This document shows positions 41,714-51,617 of a stretch of 64,000 nucleotides of DNA, piece after piece (within the stretch, counting starts at the first letter, position 1; each line of letters begins with the position of its first letter). Both the position numbers and the translations under genes were made by a program. The stretch lies in contig JAFAFR010000050.1 of assembly GCA_023423405.1 (NCBI GenBank), positions 1 through 64,000 of the forward strand, given 5' to 3'. The notes below the pieces were generated by a model. That model did no database searches, was not told the origin of the DNA, and saw only the letters and a list, made by a program, of their open reading frames with translations. The stretch comes from Bacteroidota bacterium. GTDB lineage: Bacteria > Bacteroidota > Bacteroidia > Chitinophagales > Chitinophagaceae.

Positions 41714-43615
41714 ATGAATAATATCATGGAATACGTTTGGCTGATTCCTTTTTTCCCGCTGGTTGGTTTTCTGCTGAACGGATTGCTGCGGAACAGTTTG
41801 TCGAAGCCCCTTACCGCTGTTATTGGTTCGGGCACCATCCTCGCTTCCTTTATTGTAAGCCTCCTGGTTTTTTTCCAGGTGAAGTCGGGCGGCGGTGGTA
41901 CCGTAACACTCTTTGATTTCATTTCCTTTGATAAGATTCATATCCCCTTTGCTTTCCAGGTAGACCAGCTTTCCGCCCTTTTCCTCCTGATCATTACGGG
42001 CATCGGCTTCCTGATACACCTCTATTCCACCGCTTACATGCGGGAAGAAAGCAGCCCGCATTATGTACGTTATTTCGCTTATCTCAACCTCTTTGTGTTC
42101 TCCATGCTTTTGCTGGTGATGGGCGCCAACTATGTGATCATGTTCATTGGCTGGGAAGGCGTGGGACTCTGTTCCTACCTGCTCATCGGCTACTGGTTTA
42201 AAAACATCGATTATGGCAATGCCGCCCGCAAAGCTTTTGTGATGAACAGGATCGGCGACTTCGGGTTCCTGCTGGCCCTCTTCTGGCTGATCTCCAAAAC
42301 AGGATCGGTGACCTTTACGGAAGTGTTTGATAAGGCCGGCCAGCTCCAGCCCAAAGACCTCACCATCATTACCCTGCTGCTTTTTGTAGGCGCCACCGGC
42401 AAAAGCGCCCAGATACCGCTTTATACCTGGCTGCCCGACGCCATGGCCGGTCCCACGCCCGTATCGGCCCTTATCCATGCCGCCACGATGGTAACGGCGG
42501 GCATTTACATGATCGCGCGCAGCAATATCCTCTATACCCTGGCGCCGCATACCGCCACCGTGATCCTGGTGATCGGAACGGCTACGGCGCTGCTGGCTGC
42601 TTCTATTGCGCTGAAACAGAACGACATCAAAAAAGTGCTGGCCTATTCTACCGTGAGCCAGTTGGGCTATATGTTCATTGGCCTGGGAGCCGGCGCCTAT
42701 ACCGGCGCTGTTTTCCACGTGATGACCCACGCTTTTTTCAAGGCCCTGCTCTTCCTGGGCGCTGGCTCGGTGATTCACGCCATGCACCACGAGCAGGATG
42801 TCCGCAACATGGGCGGCCTGGCTAAGAAGCTTCCTGTTACGCATATCACATTCTTCATAGGCTGCCTGGCCATCGCCGGCATTCCGCCGCTCTCGGGCTT
42901 CTTCTCCAAGGATGAGATCCTGGCCGCGGCCTTTGTCAAAAACCCGGTGTGGTATATACTGGGCGTGGCCGGTGCGCTGATGACCGCTTTTTATATGTTC
43001 CGGCTCTATGCCCTTACCTTCAGGGGCCGTTTCCGCGGCACCCATGAGCAGGAGCACCACCTGCACGAATCACCGCCGGCAATGACCCTGCCGCTGGTAG
43101 TGCTGGCCATCCTCAGCGCTGTGGGCGGATTCCTGGGTATCCCGGCTCTCTTTGCCGAACACGCCCACTGGCTCGAAAAATTCCTGGCGCCGGTATTCGA
43201 ACGTTCCCTCGCCCTGCAACCGGCGCACGAGATCCCGCACAGCACCGAGTGGCTGATGATGGGAGGGGTGACCGCGCTGGTGGTTATCGTGATCGTTTGG
43301 GCCTGGAACCGTTTCAGCCGCTATGAAAAGAGCGATGCACCCGCCACCGGGCTGGCAAAGATCCTGGAGAACAAGTGGTATGTGGATGAGCTGTACGATG
43401 CTGTGATCACGAAGCCGGTGAATGCCTTTGGAAAATTGCTGGAGAAACTCGACAAATACGGAATCGATTGGGTAGTGAACGGGGTAGGACGAAGTGTGCA
43501 GTATGCCAGTCGCCAGGTACGCCTGCTGCAAAGCGGGCAGGTAGGCAGCTATGTGCTGCTGATGGTGATCGGCATTATCATCCTCTTTGTCCTGCAGTTT
43601 TTCCTGAAGAAATAA
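41714..43615 (+). CDS. nuoL: NADH-quinone oxidoreductase subunit L
   Basis: 633 residues. Antiporter-like core with the key glutamate in FIGWEGVGLCSYLLIGYW and lysine in VGATGKSAQIPLYTWLPDAM; the lateral helix HL and a final TM helix extend beyond about residue 500. Outermost proton-pumping subunit. Start may be 41714 or the in-frame ATG at 41726. Length is typical (E. coli 613). Confidence 0.97.
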   Translation: MNNIMEYVWLIPFFPLVGFLLNGLLRNSLSKPLTAVIGSGTILASFIVSLLVFFQVKSGGGGTVTLFDFISFDKIHIPFAFQVDQLSALFLLIITGIGFLIHLYSTAYMREESSPHYVRYFAYLNLFVFSMLLLVMGANYVIMFIGWEGVGLCSYLLIGYWFKNIDYGNAARKAFVMNRIGDFGFLLALFWLISKTGSVTFTEVFDKAGQLQPKDLTIITLLLFVGATGKSAQIPLYTWLPDAMAGPTPVSALIHAATMVTAGIYMIARSNILYTLAPHTATVILVIGTATALLAASIALKQNDIKKVLAYSTVSQLGYMFIGLGAGAYTGAVFHVMTHAFFKALLFLGAGSVIHAMHHEQDVRNMGGLAKKLPVTHITFFIGCLAIAGIPPLSGFFSKDEILAAAFVKNPVWYILGVAGALMTAFYMFRLYALTFRGRFRGTHEQEHHLHESPPAMTLPLVVLAILSAVGGFLGIPALFAEHAHWLEKFLAPVFERSLALQPAHEIPHSTEWLMMGGVTALVVIVIVWAWNRFSRYEKSDAPATGLAKILENKWYVDELYDAVITKPVNAFGKLLEKLDKYGIDWVVNGVGRSVQYASRQVRLLQSGQVGSYVLLMVIGIIILFVLQFFLKK

Positions 43616-43643
43616 ATACATAAGCCAGAAAGCATTTCAAATA

Positions 43644-45101
43644 ATGGTACCAGTTCTACTGATATTGATTCCCCTGATAACGGGCCTGGGTTTGTTCTTT
43701 GTAAAGCAGGAAAATGCAGCAAAGAACCTGGCCTTTTTTGCCACCCTGGTATCGCTTTCGCTGATGCTGGCGGCCCTGTCCGTGTGGGACCATCCCCGTT
43801 ACCTCGAATACGACCAGGTATGGCTGGGCGCTCTGAACAGCCGCTTTCATTTTGCGCTCGATGGTATGAGCAAGATCCTTTGCCTGCTTACCGTTTTCAG
43901 CTTTCCGCTGATCATTTATTCCACCTGGAACAACTCCTACGTCGATACCAACCGGTTTTACGGGCTGCTGTTGCTGTCGCAGGCCGGACTGCTGGGTGTG
44001 TTCCTGGCCATGGATGCCCTGCTCTTTTATTTCTTCTGGGAACTGGCGCTTATTCCGCTGTATTTTCTCTGCTCACGCTGGGGCGGGGAGAAGCGGATAG
44101 CCGTTACCATCAAGTTCTTCGTATATACCTTCCTGGGATCCCTTTGCATGCTGATCGGCCTGATCATCCTGTACAACAAAGCCGGGCACTCTTTTGCCTA
44201 TTCCGATTTCCTGGCCCTTAAGCTCGGCCCCAACGAAGAGTTCGGCATCTTTATACTGCTGTTGCTGGCCTTTGCTATCAAAATGCCTTTGTTCCCCTTC
44301 CATACCTGGCAGCCCGATACCTACGAACAATCCCCCACTGCGGTCACCATGGTGCTCAGCGCCATCATGGCCAAGATGGGTGTATTCGGACTGTTGCGCT
44401 GGCTGGCGCCGGTAGTGCCCGCCGCCACTTACCAGTACGGCGATAATGTTGCCACGCTGGCCGTGATCGGGATGCTGTATGCTTCTTTCATTGCCATGCA
44501 GCAGGACGATCTTAAGCGCCTCGTGGCCTGGTCTTCCATCGCCCATATCGGACTGATGATCCTGGCGGTATTTGCGCCCAGCTACAGCGGCATCCAGGGG
44601 GTAATGATCCAGATGTTCAGCCATGGCATGAATATCCTGGGGATGTGGATCGTGGTGAATGCCATTGAACAGCAGTTCGGTACCCGCAAGATCAGCGAAC
44701 TGGGCGGACTGGCGCAAAAAGCGCCCATCATGACCATGCTGCTGCTGGTGGTAGTCCTTGCTAATATCGCACTGCCACTGACCAATGCCTTTATCGGCGA
44801 ATTCATGATGTTCAATGGCGTGCTGGGATCTGCCTTCACCAAGTTCGGCGTGGTCTATGCCGCCGCAGGACTCATCACCATCATCCTCGGTGCGGTGTAC
44901 ACACTGCGGATGGTGCAGCGGGTATTTTACGGCGACACCAATGCGCTCACGGCGCAGGCAACCGATATCAGCCTGAACGTACAGGTGACCCTGGTCATCA
45001 TTGTGGTGGCCATACTGGTCATGGGTGTTTTTCCAAAACCAATTTTATCGCTAACTGAGGGACTGTCGCATCAGATCCTGAACAGGATGAATTTAAAATA
45101 G
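43644..45101 (+). CDS. nuoM: NADH-quinone oxidoreductase subunit M
   Basis: 485 residues, about 14 TM helices. Conserved Glu in FYFFWELALIPLYFL and Lys in AFAIKMPLFPFHTWQPDTYE match the proton-pumping residues of antiporter-like subunits. Starts 28 bases after nuoL; nuoN starts one base after its stop. Confidence 0.97.
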   Translation: MVPVLLILIPLITGLGLFFVKQENAAKNLAFFATLVSLSLMLAALSVWDHPRYLEYDQVWLGALNSRFHFALDGMSKILCLLTVFSFPLIIYSTWNNSYVDTNRFYGLLLLSQAGLLGVFLAMDALLFYFFWELALIPLYFLCSRWGGEKRIAVTIKFFVYTFLGSLCMLIGLIILYNKAGHSFAYSDFLALKLGPNEEFGIFILLLLAFAIKMPLFPFHTWQPDTYEQSPTAVTMVLSAIMAKMGVFGLLRWLAPVVPAATYQYGDNVATLAVIGMLYASFIAMQQDDLKRLVAWSSIAHIGLMILAVFAPSYSGIQGVMIQMFSHGMNILGMWIVVNAIEQQFGTRKISELGGLAQKAPIMTMLLLVVVLANIALPLTNAFIGEFMMFNGVLGSAFTKFGVVYAAAGLITIILGAVYTLRMVQRVFYGDTNALTAQATDISLNVQVTLVIIVVAILVMGVFPKPILSLTEGLSHQILNRMNLK

Positions 45102-45102
45102 T

Positions 45103-46479
45103 ATGAACGCAATCATTCTTTCTGCCCTTTCCGGTGTATTGCTGATGTTCAGTGGCATCCTTACCACGAACAGGACCGTGGTGCGTAACCTGGCCATTGC
45201 CCTCTGCGCCCTGGTGCTGGTGGCCAATTGCGCCGAAATGGCCGGCCACCGCCTTTTCACCGTGAATACCAGGGGTATGCTGCATTTTGCTGCCTTCGGA
45301 CTGCTCTTCAACAGCATCGCCCTGGTGGTAACCCTCCTGTATTTTTTGCTGAGCGCCCGCGACATCAATGCGGTGGGCGTAAATGGCCCCGATTATTTTG
45401 CCCTGATCTTTTTCATCCTGGCCGGTGTTGCCATTGTTTCTTCCTATAACAATATGCTCATGCTTTTCCTGGGCATTGAAATCATTTCCATTCCCCTCTA
45501 CGTACTAACGGGGAGCGACAAGCGCAATCTCAAGAGCAACGAAGCGGGATTAAAATACCTGCTCATGGGTGCATTCTCCACCGGCATCATGCTGATGGGT
45601 ATTACCCTGATTTACGGCGCAAAAGCCAGTTTCAGCCTGGACGGACTGGGCCCCATGATCAACCCCGGCCGCAATGCCTGGTTCATAGCAGGCTTGCTGC
45701 TGCTGCTGGCGAGCATGGCCTTTAAGGTGTCTGCCGCGCCCTTCCATTTCTGGACGCCCGACGTGTACGACGGCGCCCCCACGGTGTTTACGTCGTTCAT
45801 GGCAACCATTGTAAAAGCCGCCCTGTTCATTGCTTTCGTGCGGCTCTTTGATACGGCTTTTGCCGACAACCGCAGCAGTTGGCGGTTGGTGCTGTCCGTT
45901 ATAACGGCCGCTACCCTGTTCATCGGGAATATCACCGCCATTTTCCAGCAGAGCGTCAAGCGGATGCTGGCCTATTCTTCCATTGCGCAGGCGGGGTTTA
46001 TGCTCTTTGCGCTCTATGCCTACAACGACCTGTCGAAAGAAGGCCTCATCCTGTATACGCTGGCCTACAGCCTGGCCACGGTGGGCATCTTCGCCGTGCT
46101 GGCCCGCCTGAAAGACTACACTTTCGAAGGCTTTAACGGGCTGGCGCGTACCGAGCCTGTACTGGCGGCAACCACGGCCATCTTCCTGCTCAGCCTGGCC
46201 GGCATACCCATGACACTGGGTTTTTTCAGCAAATACTATATGCTGGCGGCGGCGGTGAAAGAGGGCGGCAATCTCTGGCTGGTATTCTTTGCGGTGCTCT
46301 GTGCCGTGGTGAGCGTGTACTATTATTTCCGCGTGATACAGGCCATGTATTTCCGCAGCGGCGAGCCTGCCATGGAGCCGGTGAACAGCGGGTTCCGCTG
46401 GGTGCTGGTGCTGATGGCCGCGGCGCTGGTTATTCTGGGCGTATTCCCCAACCTCGTTTTACAGTACCTGTATTTTTAA
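45103..46479 (+). CDS. nuoN: NADH-quinone oxidoreductase subunit N
   Basis: 458 residues, about 14 TM helices, last gene of the operon. Key residues are visible in FLGIEIISIPLYVLTG (Glu) and AFKVSAAPFHFWTPDVYDG (Lys). It completes a full set of 14 subunits, A to N, with C and D unfused. The next gene, a permease, begins 25 bases later and may be read through. Confidence 0.97.
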   Translation: MNAIILSALSGVLLMFSGILTTNRTVVRNLAIALCALVLVANCAEMAGHRLFTVNTRGMLHFAAFGLLFNSIALVVTLLYFLLSARDINAVGVNGPDYFALIFFILAGVAIVSSYNNMLMLFLGIEIISIPLYVLTGSDKRNLKSNEAGLKYLLMGAFSTGIMLMGITLIYGAKASFSLDGLGPMINPGRNAWFIAGLLLLLASMAFKVSAAPFHFWTPDVYDGAPTVFTSFMATIVKAALFIAFVRLFDTAFADNRSSWRLVLSVITAATLFIGNITAIFQQSVKRMLAYSSIAQAGFMLFALYAYNDLSKEGLILYTLAYSLATVGIFAVLARLKDYTFEGFNGLARTEPVLAATTAIFLLSLAGIPMTLGFFSKYYMLAAAVKEGGNLWLVFFAVLCAVVSVYYYFRVIQAMYFRSGEPAMEPVNSGFRWVLVLMAAALVILGVFPNLVLQYLYF

Positions 46480-46504
46480 GCGGGGAAGGGCGTATTTTCA
46501 CGGT

Positions 46505-47776
46505 ATGAATACCCGCGATACGCTTTCCCTGGCTTACCGGACCGTTAGGTCCAACAAACTTCGCACAGGCATCACCGTTGCCATTATTGCGCTGGGGATC
46601 GCAGCCCTGATCGGGATTAATACGGCCATCCAGGCCATCTCCCAGAAATTCATGGAAAGCTTTTCCAGCATGGGCGCCAATGGCTTCACCATCCGGTATC
46701 GCGCAGCCTTCCGTTTTGACCGCGGGGAGCTGAAAAAAGAGAACAAGGGTGCAAAGCGCATCAAGAAATCCAATACCAATAAGCCCATCACCCGCGAGCA
46801 GGCCGAAGCATTCAAGGAACGTTACAAATACCCGGCAAAAGTGTCGCTTTCGCTGAGCGGGGGCGGTAACAACGTGGCGGGCTATGGCAATAAGAAAACC
46901 AATCCCACGGTGTACATCAACGGCGGCGACGAGAACTTTGTGGACATGAACAATTACACCATCGCCGCCGGCCGCAACCTTAACGAGCTTGATGTGAGCA
47001 GTGGCCGCAATGTGTGCATCATCGGGAAAGATATTGCCGACCGGCTTTTTGGACCCGGCGCGGAGGGACCGTTGGAGAAGATCATCCGCGTGAACAATAT
47101 TTCTTTCCGCGTAATAGGCGTGCTGGAATCCAAAGGCTCCACTTTTGGGCGCAGCCTTGATAACATCATCATCACTTCCTACAATTCCGTACGCCGTTTC
47201 TTTTCGAATACGGCTTCCAATTCTTTCACCATCGGCGTTAAATCGGGTTCAATTGCCGGCATTGAAACAGCCATTGGGGAGGCAGAAGGTATTTTCAGGG
47301 TGATCCGGAAAAACGAGATCAAAGAAGAGAACAATTTCCTGATCGATAAAAGTGATGCTTTTGTGGAACTTGCCATGAAGCAGATTGGCTGGCTCACGGC
47401 CTCAGCGGTGGTGATCGGTTTTATTACGCTGATGGGAGCGGCCATTGGGCTCATGAACATCATGCTGGTGGCCGTGACGGAAAGGACCAAGGAAGTGGGG
47501 CTGGTAAAAGCCCTGGGCGGCAAGCAAAAGAACATCCGCTGGCAGTTCCTGTTTGAAGCCATCCTGATCAGCCTTTGGGGTGCGTTGTTCGGCATCGTGA
47601 TCGGCGTGCTGCTGGGTAATATTGTAAGCATGCTGATGGAAACCGGCTTTGTGATCCCCTGGATGTGGGTGTTCATGGGCGTGGTCATTTGTACGGCCGT
47701 TGGCCTGGCAGCGGGTTATTATCCCGCCTACAAGGCATCCCGCCTCAATCCCATAGAGGCCCTGCGTTACGAATAA
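46505..47776 (+). CDS. ABC transporter permease, MacB/FtsX type
   Basis: 423 residues with one N-terminal TM helix (about 20-42), a periplasmic MacB_PCD domain and three C-terminal TM helices forming the FtsX domain (TERTKEVGLVKALGGKQKNIR, ending SRLNPIEALRYE). This is the normal half-size form, unlike the double-length permease at 10 kb. An ATPase and a membrane-fusion protein are normally needed but are not present next to it. Only 25 bases separate it from nuoN. Substrate unknown; export of peptides or lipoproteins is typical of the family. Confidence 0.92.
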   Translation: MNTRDTLSLAYRTVRSNKLRTGITVAIIALGIAALIGINTAIQAISQKFMESFSSMGANGFTIRYRAAFRFDRGELKKENKGAKRIKKSNTNKPITREQAEAFKERYKYPAKVSLSLSGGGNNVAGYGNKKTNPTVYINGGDENFVDMNNYTIAAGRNLNELDVSSGRNVCIIGKDIADRLFGPGAEGPLEKIIRVNNISFRVIGVLESKGSTFGRSLDNIIITSYNSVRRFFSNTASNSFTIGVKSGSIAGIETAIGEAEGIFRVIRKNEIKEENNFLIDKSDAFVELAMKQIGWLTASAVVIGFITLMGAAIGLMNIMLVAVTERTKEVGLVKALGGKQKNIRWQFLFEAILISLWGALFGIVIGVLLGNIVSMLMETGFVIPWMWVFMGVVICTAVGLAAGYYPAYKASRLNPIEALRYE

Positions 47777-47796
47777 AAGCGGGCTGTCGCTAGGAC

Positions 47797-47825
47797 AAAA
47801 AAAGCCCCGGCAGGTCCGCCGGGGC
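47797..47825 (-). terminator. Terminator of the metalloprotease gene (minus strand)
   Basis: GCCCCGGC (47804-47811), 6-base loop, GCCGGGGC (47818-47825). The seven A residues at 47797-47803 become the T tract on the minus strand. The plus strand lacks a T tract, so it is mainly for the minus-strand gene but may also slow plus-strand transcripts from the permease. Confidence 0.85.
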
Positions 47826-47852
47826 CGTTATACTCATTCTTTTAAACAGCTG

Positions 47853-50396
47853 TTAACGCGGGTTCAGCAGGTTGTTGATCCGGTCTGTCAGGTCCTGGAA
47901 ATGGTATTTGGTAACGGGGTCGGAATAGGCGCCGGCGGCGTTGCGCAGTTGCGGCAGCAGGCTTCTCAGGTGTCCTTTTGCGATGGAGACGATATCGCTG
48001 TTGCGGTTCACACCGGGACCGAAGCTGATGGTGACGCCACCGAGGCTGGCGGAGCCGCCGGTAGTGGGAGGCTTCGCCAGGCCGATCAGTCTTTCCACGA
48101 AATTCTTCTGCAGGTTGCGACGGTAAATGTCGATGGCCTTATGACTGCCGAGCTCTGAAAAGACCTGGCGTTGCAGGTCGGTCAGCAGGTTGTTCATGGT
48201 ATAGGCTTTGGCCGCACCCAGGGCAGCTTCCGTGTTCAGCAGTTTGGTAAGGGTAGCAGCACTGAGCAGGCGGCCCAATGCCATATCCTGCGCCCGGCCG
48301 GTAACGGCCACGCCGTTGTTACCGGTGCGGCTGAAGATCTGCGGGTCCAGCAGCCAGACAGGTGTAGTAAGCACCTGGCGGCCAATGAAATCCACGGCTT
48401 CTTTCTGGGTTTCGCGGGAAACATATTCGTACACGCCACCGGGCTGCTCCACCGTTTTCGGCGTTTCCATGATGCCGCCCACGTTTTTGCATACGTGGCC
48501 GATATAACGCATGTACTGGGTCACCACTTCATTATAGAGGGTGGTTAAGGACTCATAATCGTGGTTGGGCTCGCGGGTCCAGCTTTGCAGGTTGGGAATG
48601 ATCCGCTGCAGGTTTTTGATGCCATAACCGCTGGCCTTCATGGCATTGTCGCCCAGGTCTTCGTTCTGGGAACGGGGATCGTCGGGGTTCGATTCCGTGC
48701 CGAACCAGAGGCGGCGATCTTTCAGACGTTCCATGGTGAGCTGGTTCAGCCGGGCCACTTCGGCTTCTGCCGTAGGCGCCTCGGGCATCCAGCGATAGCC
48801 CCATTCGATGGCCCATTTGTCGTAATCGCCGATGCGGGGGAAGAGCCCCGCCTGGGAAATTTTGTCTTCCGGCTGCGCCACATAGTTGAAGCGGGCATAG
48901 TCCATGATGGAGGGCGTATGGCCATTGGCTTCCACCCAGGCTTTGTCGCGCAGCTTCTCCACCGGCACCGTACTGGAGGAGCCGAAATTATGGCGCAGGC
49001 CAAGGGTATGGCCCACTTCGTGGGAGCTCACAAAACGGATCAGTTGTCCCATCAGGCTGTCGCTGAAATGGGTGGTGCGTGCGGCGGGGTCGGAGGGAGA
49101 TGCCTGCACGAAATACCAGTTGCGGAGCAGTTCCATTACGTTGTGGTACCAGTTGATGTGCGATTCCAGTATTTCGCCGCTGCGGGGATCGTGGATATGG
49201 GGGCCGCTGGCATTGGGGATATCGGAGGGTTTGTACACGATGGCGGAATAGCGGGCGTCGTCGATGCTCCACTCGGGATCGTTCACCGGGGCTTCTTTCG
49301 CAAAAATGGCGTTTTTGAAACCAGCTTTTTCAAAGGCCACCTGCCAGTCGTTCACCCCCTGGATCAGGTAGGGCACCCATTTTTTGGGTGTTGCCGGGTC
49401 GATGTAAAACACGATGGGTTTGGCCGGTTCCACCAGTTCGCCGCGCAGGTACTTTTCGCGGTCTTCCGGGCGCGGTTCCAGTTTCCAGCGGGTGACCATC
49501 CGGATGTCCTTTACCCCCTGCGGGTTCTTATCGAAGTCAATATACTGGCGGGTAAAATAACCCACCCGTTCGTCGTAATAGCGCGGTTTCATGGGAGCGG
49601 CCGGCAGCAGCACCATGGAGCTGTTGATCTCCACGGTATAGGAGCCGGAAGGCGGCGGTGAGAGCGGGCTCATGGGGGCTGTACCCGCCGATTTGGAATA
49701 GGTTTTTACAGTGCGGATCTCCATGTTCAGCGGGAAGGAGCGGATTTCGCTGATATAGGATTTGTCGGACTGCACACCGCCCACGCGGAACAGTCTTTTG
49801 GCGGCGGGCTCGAAATTGAGGATCTCGTTATCACCGCTTACCCAACCCGTTACGTCGATCACAATGCCGGTGGAATCGCGGCCCAGGGAGGCCAGGTCGA
49901 AGGACTGGGAGATGGGCTGGATATTGGAATTCATCACTGCCCGGTACATGGGTTGGGTGGAATCGGACATTTCATCAAAAGAGACGGTCCTGATAAAAAC
50001 TTTATTATTAGGGCCTTTTTCGAAGCTGATCACATTGTCGCCAATGATATCACCGGCGTAGCCGAAGAAAAAGTTGCGCATGCCGGCGGCGGCTTTGGAT
50101 AGGCGGTTCACCACCAGGATATCGCGGCCCAGGAGGCTGTCGGGGATCTCGAAATAGTATTTGTCGTCCACCTTATGGACTTTGAACAGTCCCTCGTCGG
50201 TACGGGCTTTGGCGGTGATGACGTCCTTGTAAGGCTTGGGGCCGGATTTGGCCGGGGCCGGGGTGGCGGGAACGGCTGTGTTCGGAACGGGTGTGGCGGG
50301 TGCGGCGGATTTCTGCTGGGCAGCCAGTGGTAAGCTGGCGAAACAGAGGAGCAGGGCCGGAAGCCAGGCAGCAACCCTGAGAGGCGCATGATTCAT
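47853..50396 (-). CDS. Secreted zinc-dependent metalloprotease (DUF5117/DUF5118 type)
   Basis: 847 residues from ATG 50396, with a signal peptide (MNHAPLRVAAWLPALLLCFA) and a proline/alanine-rich linker. The catalytic motif is HEVGHTLGLRH (H459, E460, H463, third ligand H469), the extended HExxHxxGxxH zinc site. N-terminal (about 60-300) and C-terminal (about 600-840) regions are like the uncharacterised domains that flank this protease type in Bacteroidota. Probably periplasmic or outer-membrane-associated. It is monocistronic, with a good terminator. Substrate unknown. Confidence 0.9.
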   Translation of the reverse strand: MNHAPLRVAAWLPALLLCFASLPLAAQQKSAAPATPVPNTAVPATPAPAKSGPKPYKDVITAKARTDEGLFKVHKVDDKYYFEIPDSLLGRDILVVNRLSKAAAGMRNFFFGYAGDIIGDNVISFEKGPNNKVFIRTVSFDEMSDSTQPMYRAVMNSNIQPISQSFDLASLGRDSTGIVIDVTGWVSGDNEILNFEPAAKRLFRVGGVQSDKSYISEIRSFPLNMEIRTVKTYSKSAGTAPMSPLSPPPSGSYTVEINSSMVLLPAAPMKPRYYDERVGYFTRQYIDFDKNPQGVKDIRMVTRWKLEPRPEDREKYLRGELVEPAKPIVFYIDPATPKKWVPYLIQGVNDWQVAFEKAGFKNAIFAKEAPVNDPEWSIDDARYSAIVYKPSDIPNASGPHIHDPRSGEILESHINWYHNVMELLRNWYFVQASPSDPAARTTHFSDSLMGQLIRFVSSHEVGHTLGLRHNFGSSSTVPVEKLRDKAWVEANGHTPSIMDYARFNYVAQPEDKISQAGLFPRIGDYDKWAIEWGYRWMPEAPTAEAEVARLNQLTMERLKDRRLWFGTESNPDDPRSQNEDLGDNAMKASGYGIKNLQRIIPNLQSWTREPNHDYESLTTLYNEVVTQYMRYIGHVCKNVGGIMETPKTVEQPGGVYEYVSRETQKEAVDFIGRQVLTTPVWLLDPQIFSRTGNNGVAVTGRAQDMALGRLLSAATLTKLLNTEAALGAAKAYTMNNLLTDLQRQVFSELGSHKAIDIYRRNLQKNFVERLIGLAKPPTTGGSASLGGVTISFGPGVNRNSDIVSIAKGHLRSLLPQLRNAAGAYSDPVTKYHFQDLTDRINNLLNPR

Positions 50397-50678
50397 ATCT
50401 CTTGTATGGGTTAACAATAAAAATGGGTGAAAATAACAAATCTCCGGCAAGCCGGGCGGGAAGTTCCGTCAATTTAGATGAATCGGCCCATAGCCGGGTC
50501 CAACGTGGCTTTCCGCGGATGACCGGTGGTATTTTTATATTTTGTACCGCTTTCAGATATTTATTGTGTCAATTTGATACTTTTTATTTGTTTTTTATTT
50601 AGACTTGTGTCCCCAATGAGCTTTGGGCCAATTCAAGAACATTTTTACCTGTTTACAAAAAACTAAAAACAAACGATT
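50397..50678. other. Intergenic region between metalloprotease and exbB
   Basis: 282 bases, AT-rich in the right half, where the exbB promoter must lie. TAGACTTG at 50600-50607 is a one-mismatch -7 box, but no well-spaced TTTG was confirmed. No gene or strong hairpin is seen. Confidence 0.5.
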
Positions 50679-51536
50679 ATGGCAGAGACTAAACCTACTG
50701 CAACGGCTAAGGCAGCAACTTCTGTTCATGCAAAAAAGAGAAGCAATGCAATTTCCTGGATCGCTCCCGTGATTTGCGTGATCGCAGGTTATATTATTTG
50801 GAGGTTTGTAGCCGGTGCAGATAGTGGCTTTACTAACCCTGATCCCAATGGTGGATTTTGGCCCAAACACGAAGGCCCCAAAGGCGCTTTCAATAAAATG
50901 TACGACGGTGGTATCATTGTACCCGTGCTGATTGCCTGTTTCCTCACCGTACTGGTGTTTGTGATCGAGCGTTTCATGACCATCGCCAAGGCAGGCGGAA
51001 CAGGTAATAACGACGAATTTATCCGCAAGGTGCAGTATCACCTGGCCAACAAGAACGTGGATGCAGCCCTGGCTGAGTGCGACAAGCAGAAAGGTTCTGT
51101 AGGCAATGTAATGAAAGCAGGCCTGCGCAAGTATAAAGAAATGATCACTGAAACTGAACTGGACACAGAACAGAAAGTGCTGTCCATTCAGAAAGAAGTG
51201 GAAGAAGCTACTTCCCTCGAACTGCCCATGCTGGAAAAGAACCTGGTATTCCTTTCTACCATCGCTTCCGTAGCTACCCTGCTCGGTCTGCTCGGTACGG
51301 TAATGGGAATGATCCGTTCCTTCTCCAAACTCGGTGACGAAGGTGGTGGTGATGCTGCCCGCGAACTGTCAAAAGGTATCTCCGAGGCCCTGTACAATAC
51401 GGCCCTGGGTATCGGTACTTCTGCGGTGGCCATCATCATGTACAACGTATTTACCACCAAGATCGACGGCATTACTTACGGTATCGACGAATCCGGTTTC
51501 ACCCTGACCCAAAGCTTCGCTTCCCTCTATAAATAA
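50679..51536 (+). CDS. exbB: MotA/TolQ/ExbB proton channel family protein
   Basis: 285 residues. A short cytoplasmic start precedes TM1 (about 25-45), an unusual Gly/Pro-rich loop and TM2 (about 85-105); the MotA_ExbB domain follows with TM3 and TM4 (STIASVATLLGLLGTVMGMIR and YNTALGIGTSAVAIIMYNVF). It forms the pentameric channel around ExbD that energises TonB. It has one more N-terminal TM than E. coli ExbB, which is common in Bacteroidota. First gene of exbB-exbD-exbD-tonB. Confidence 0.95.
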   Translation: MAETKPTATAKAATSVHAKKRSNAISWIAPVICVIAGYIIWRFVAGADSGFTNPDPNGGFWPKHEGPKGAFNKMYDGGIIVPVLIACFLTVLVFVIERFMTIAKAGGTGNNDEFIRKVQYHLANKNVDAALAECDKQKGSVGNVMKAGLRKYKEMITETELDTEQKVLSIQKEVEEATSLELPMLEKNLVFLSTIASVATLLGLLGTVMGMIRSFSKLGDEGGGDAARELSKGISEALYNTALGIGTSAVAIIMYNVFTTKIDGITYGIDESGFTLTQSFASLYK

Positions 51537-51617
51537 GAGCCGGGCGGTGGCAGTTTTCCTGGGTTTATGGAAAACTGTGGTTTTGGAATCTATATTGAAA
51601 CAGATTAATAATAAGTC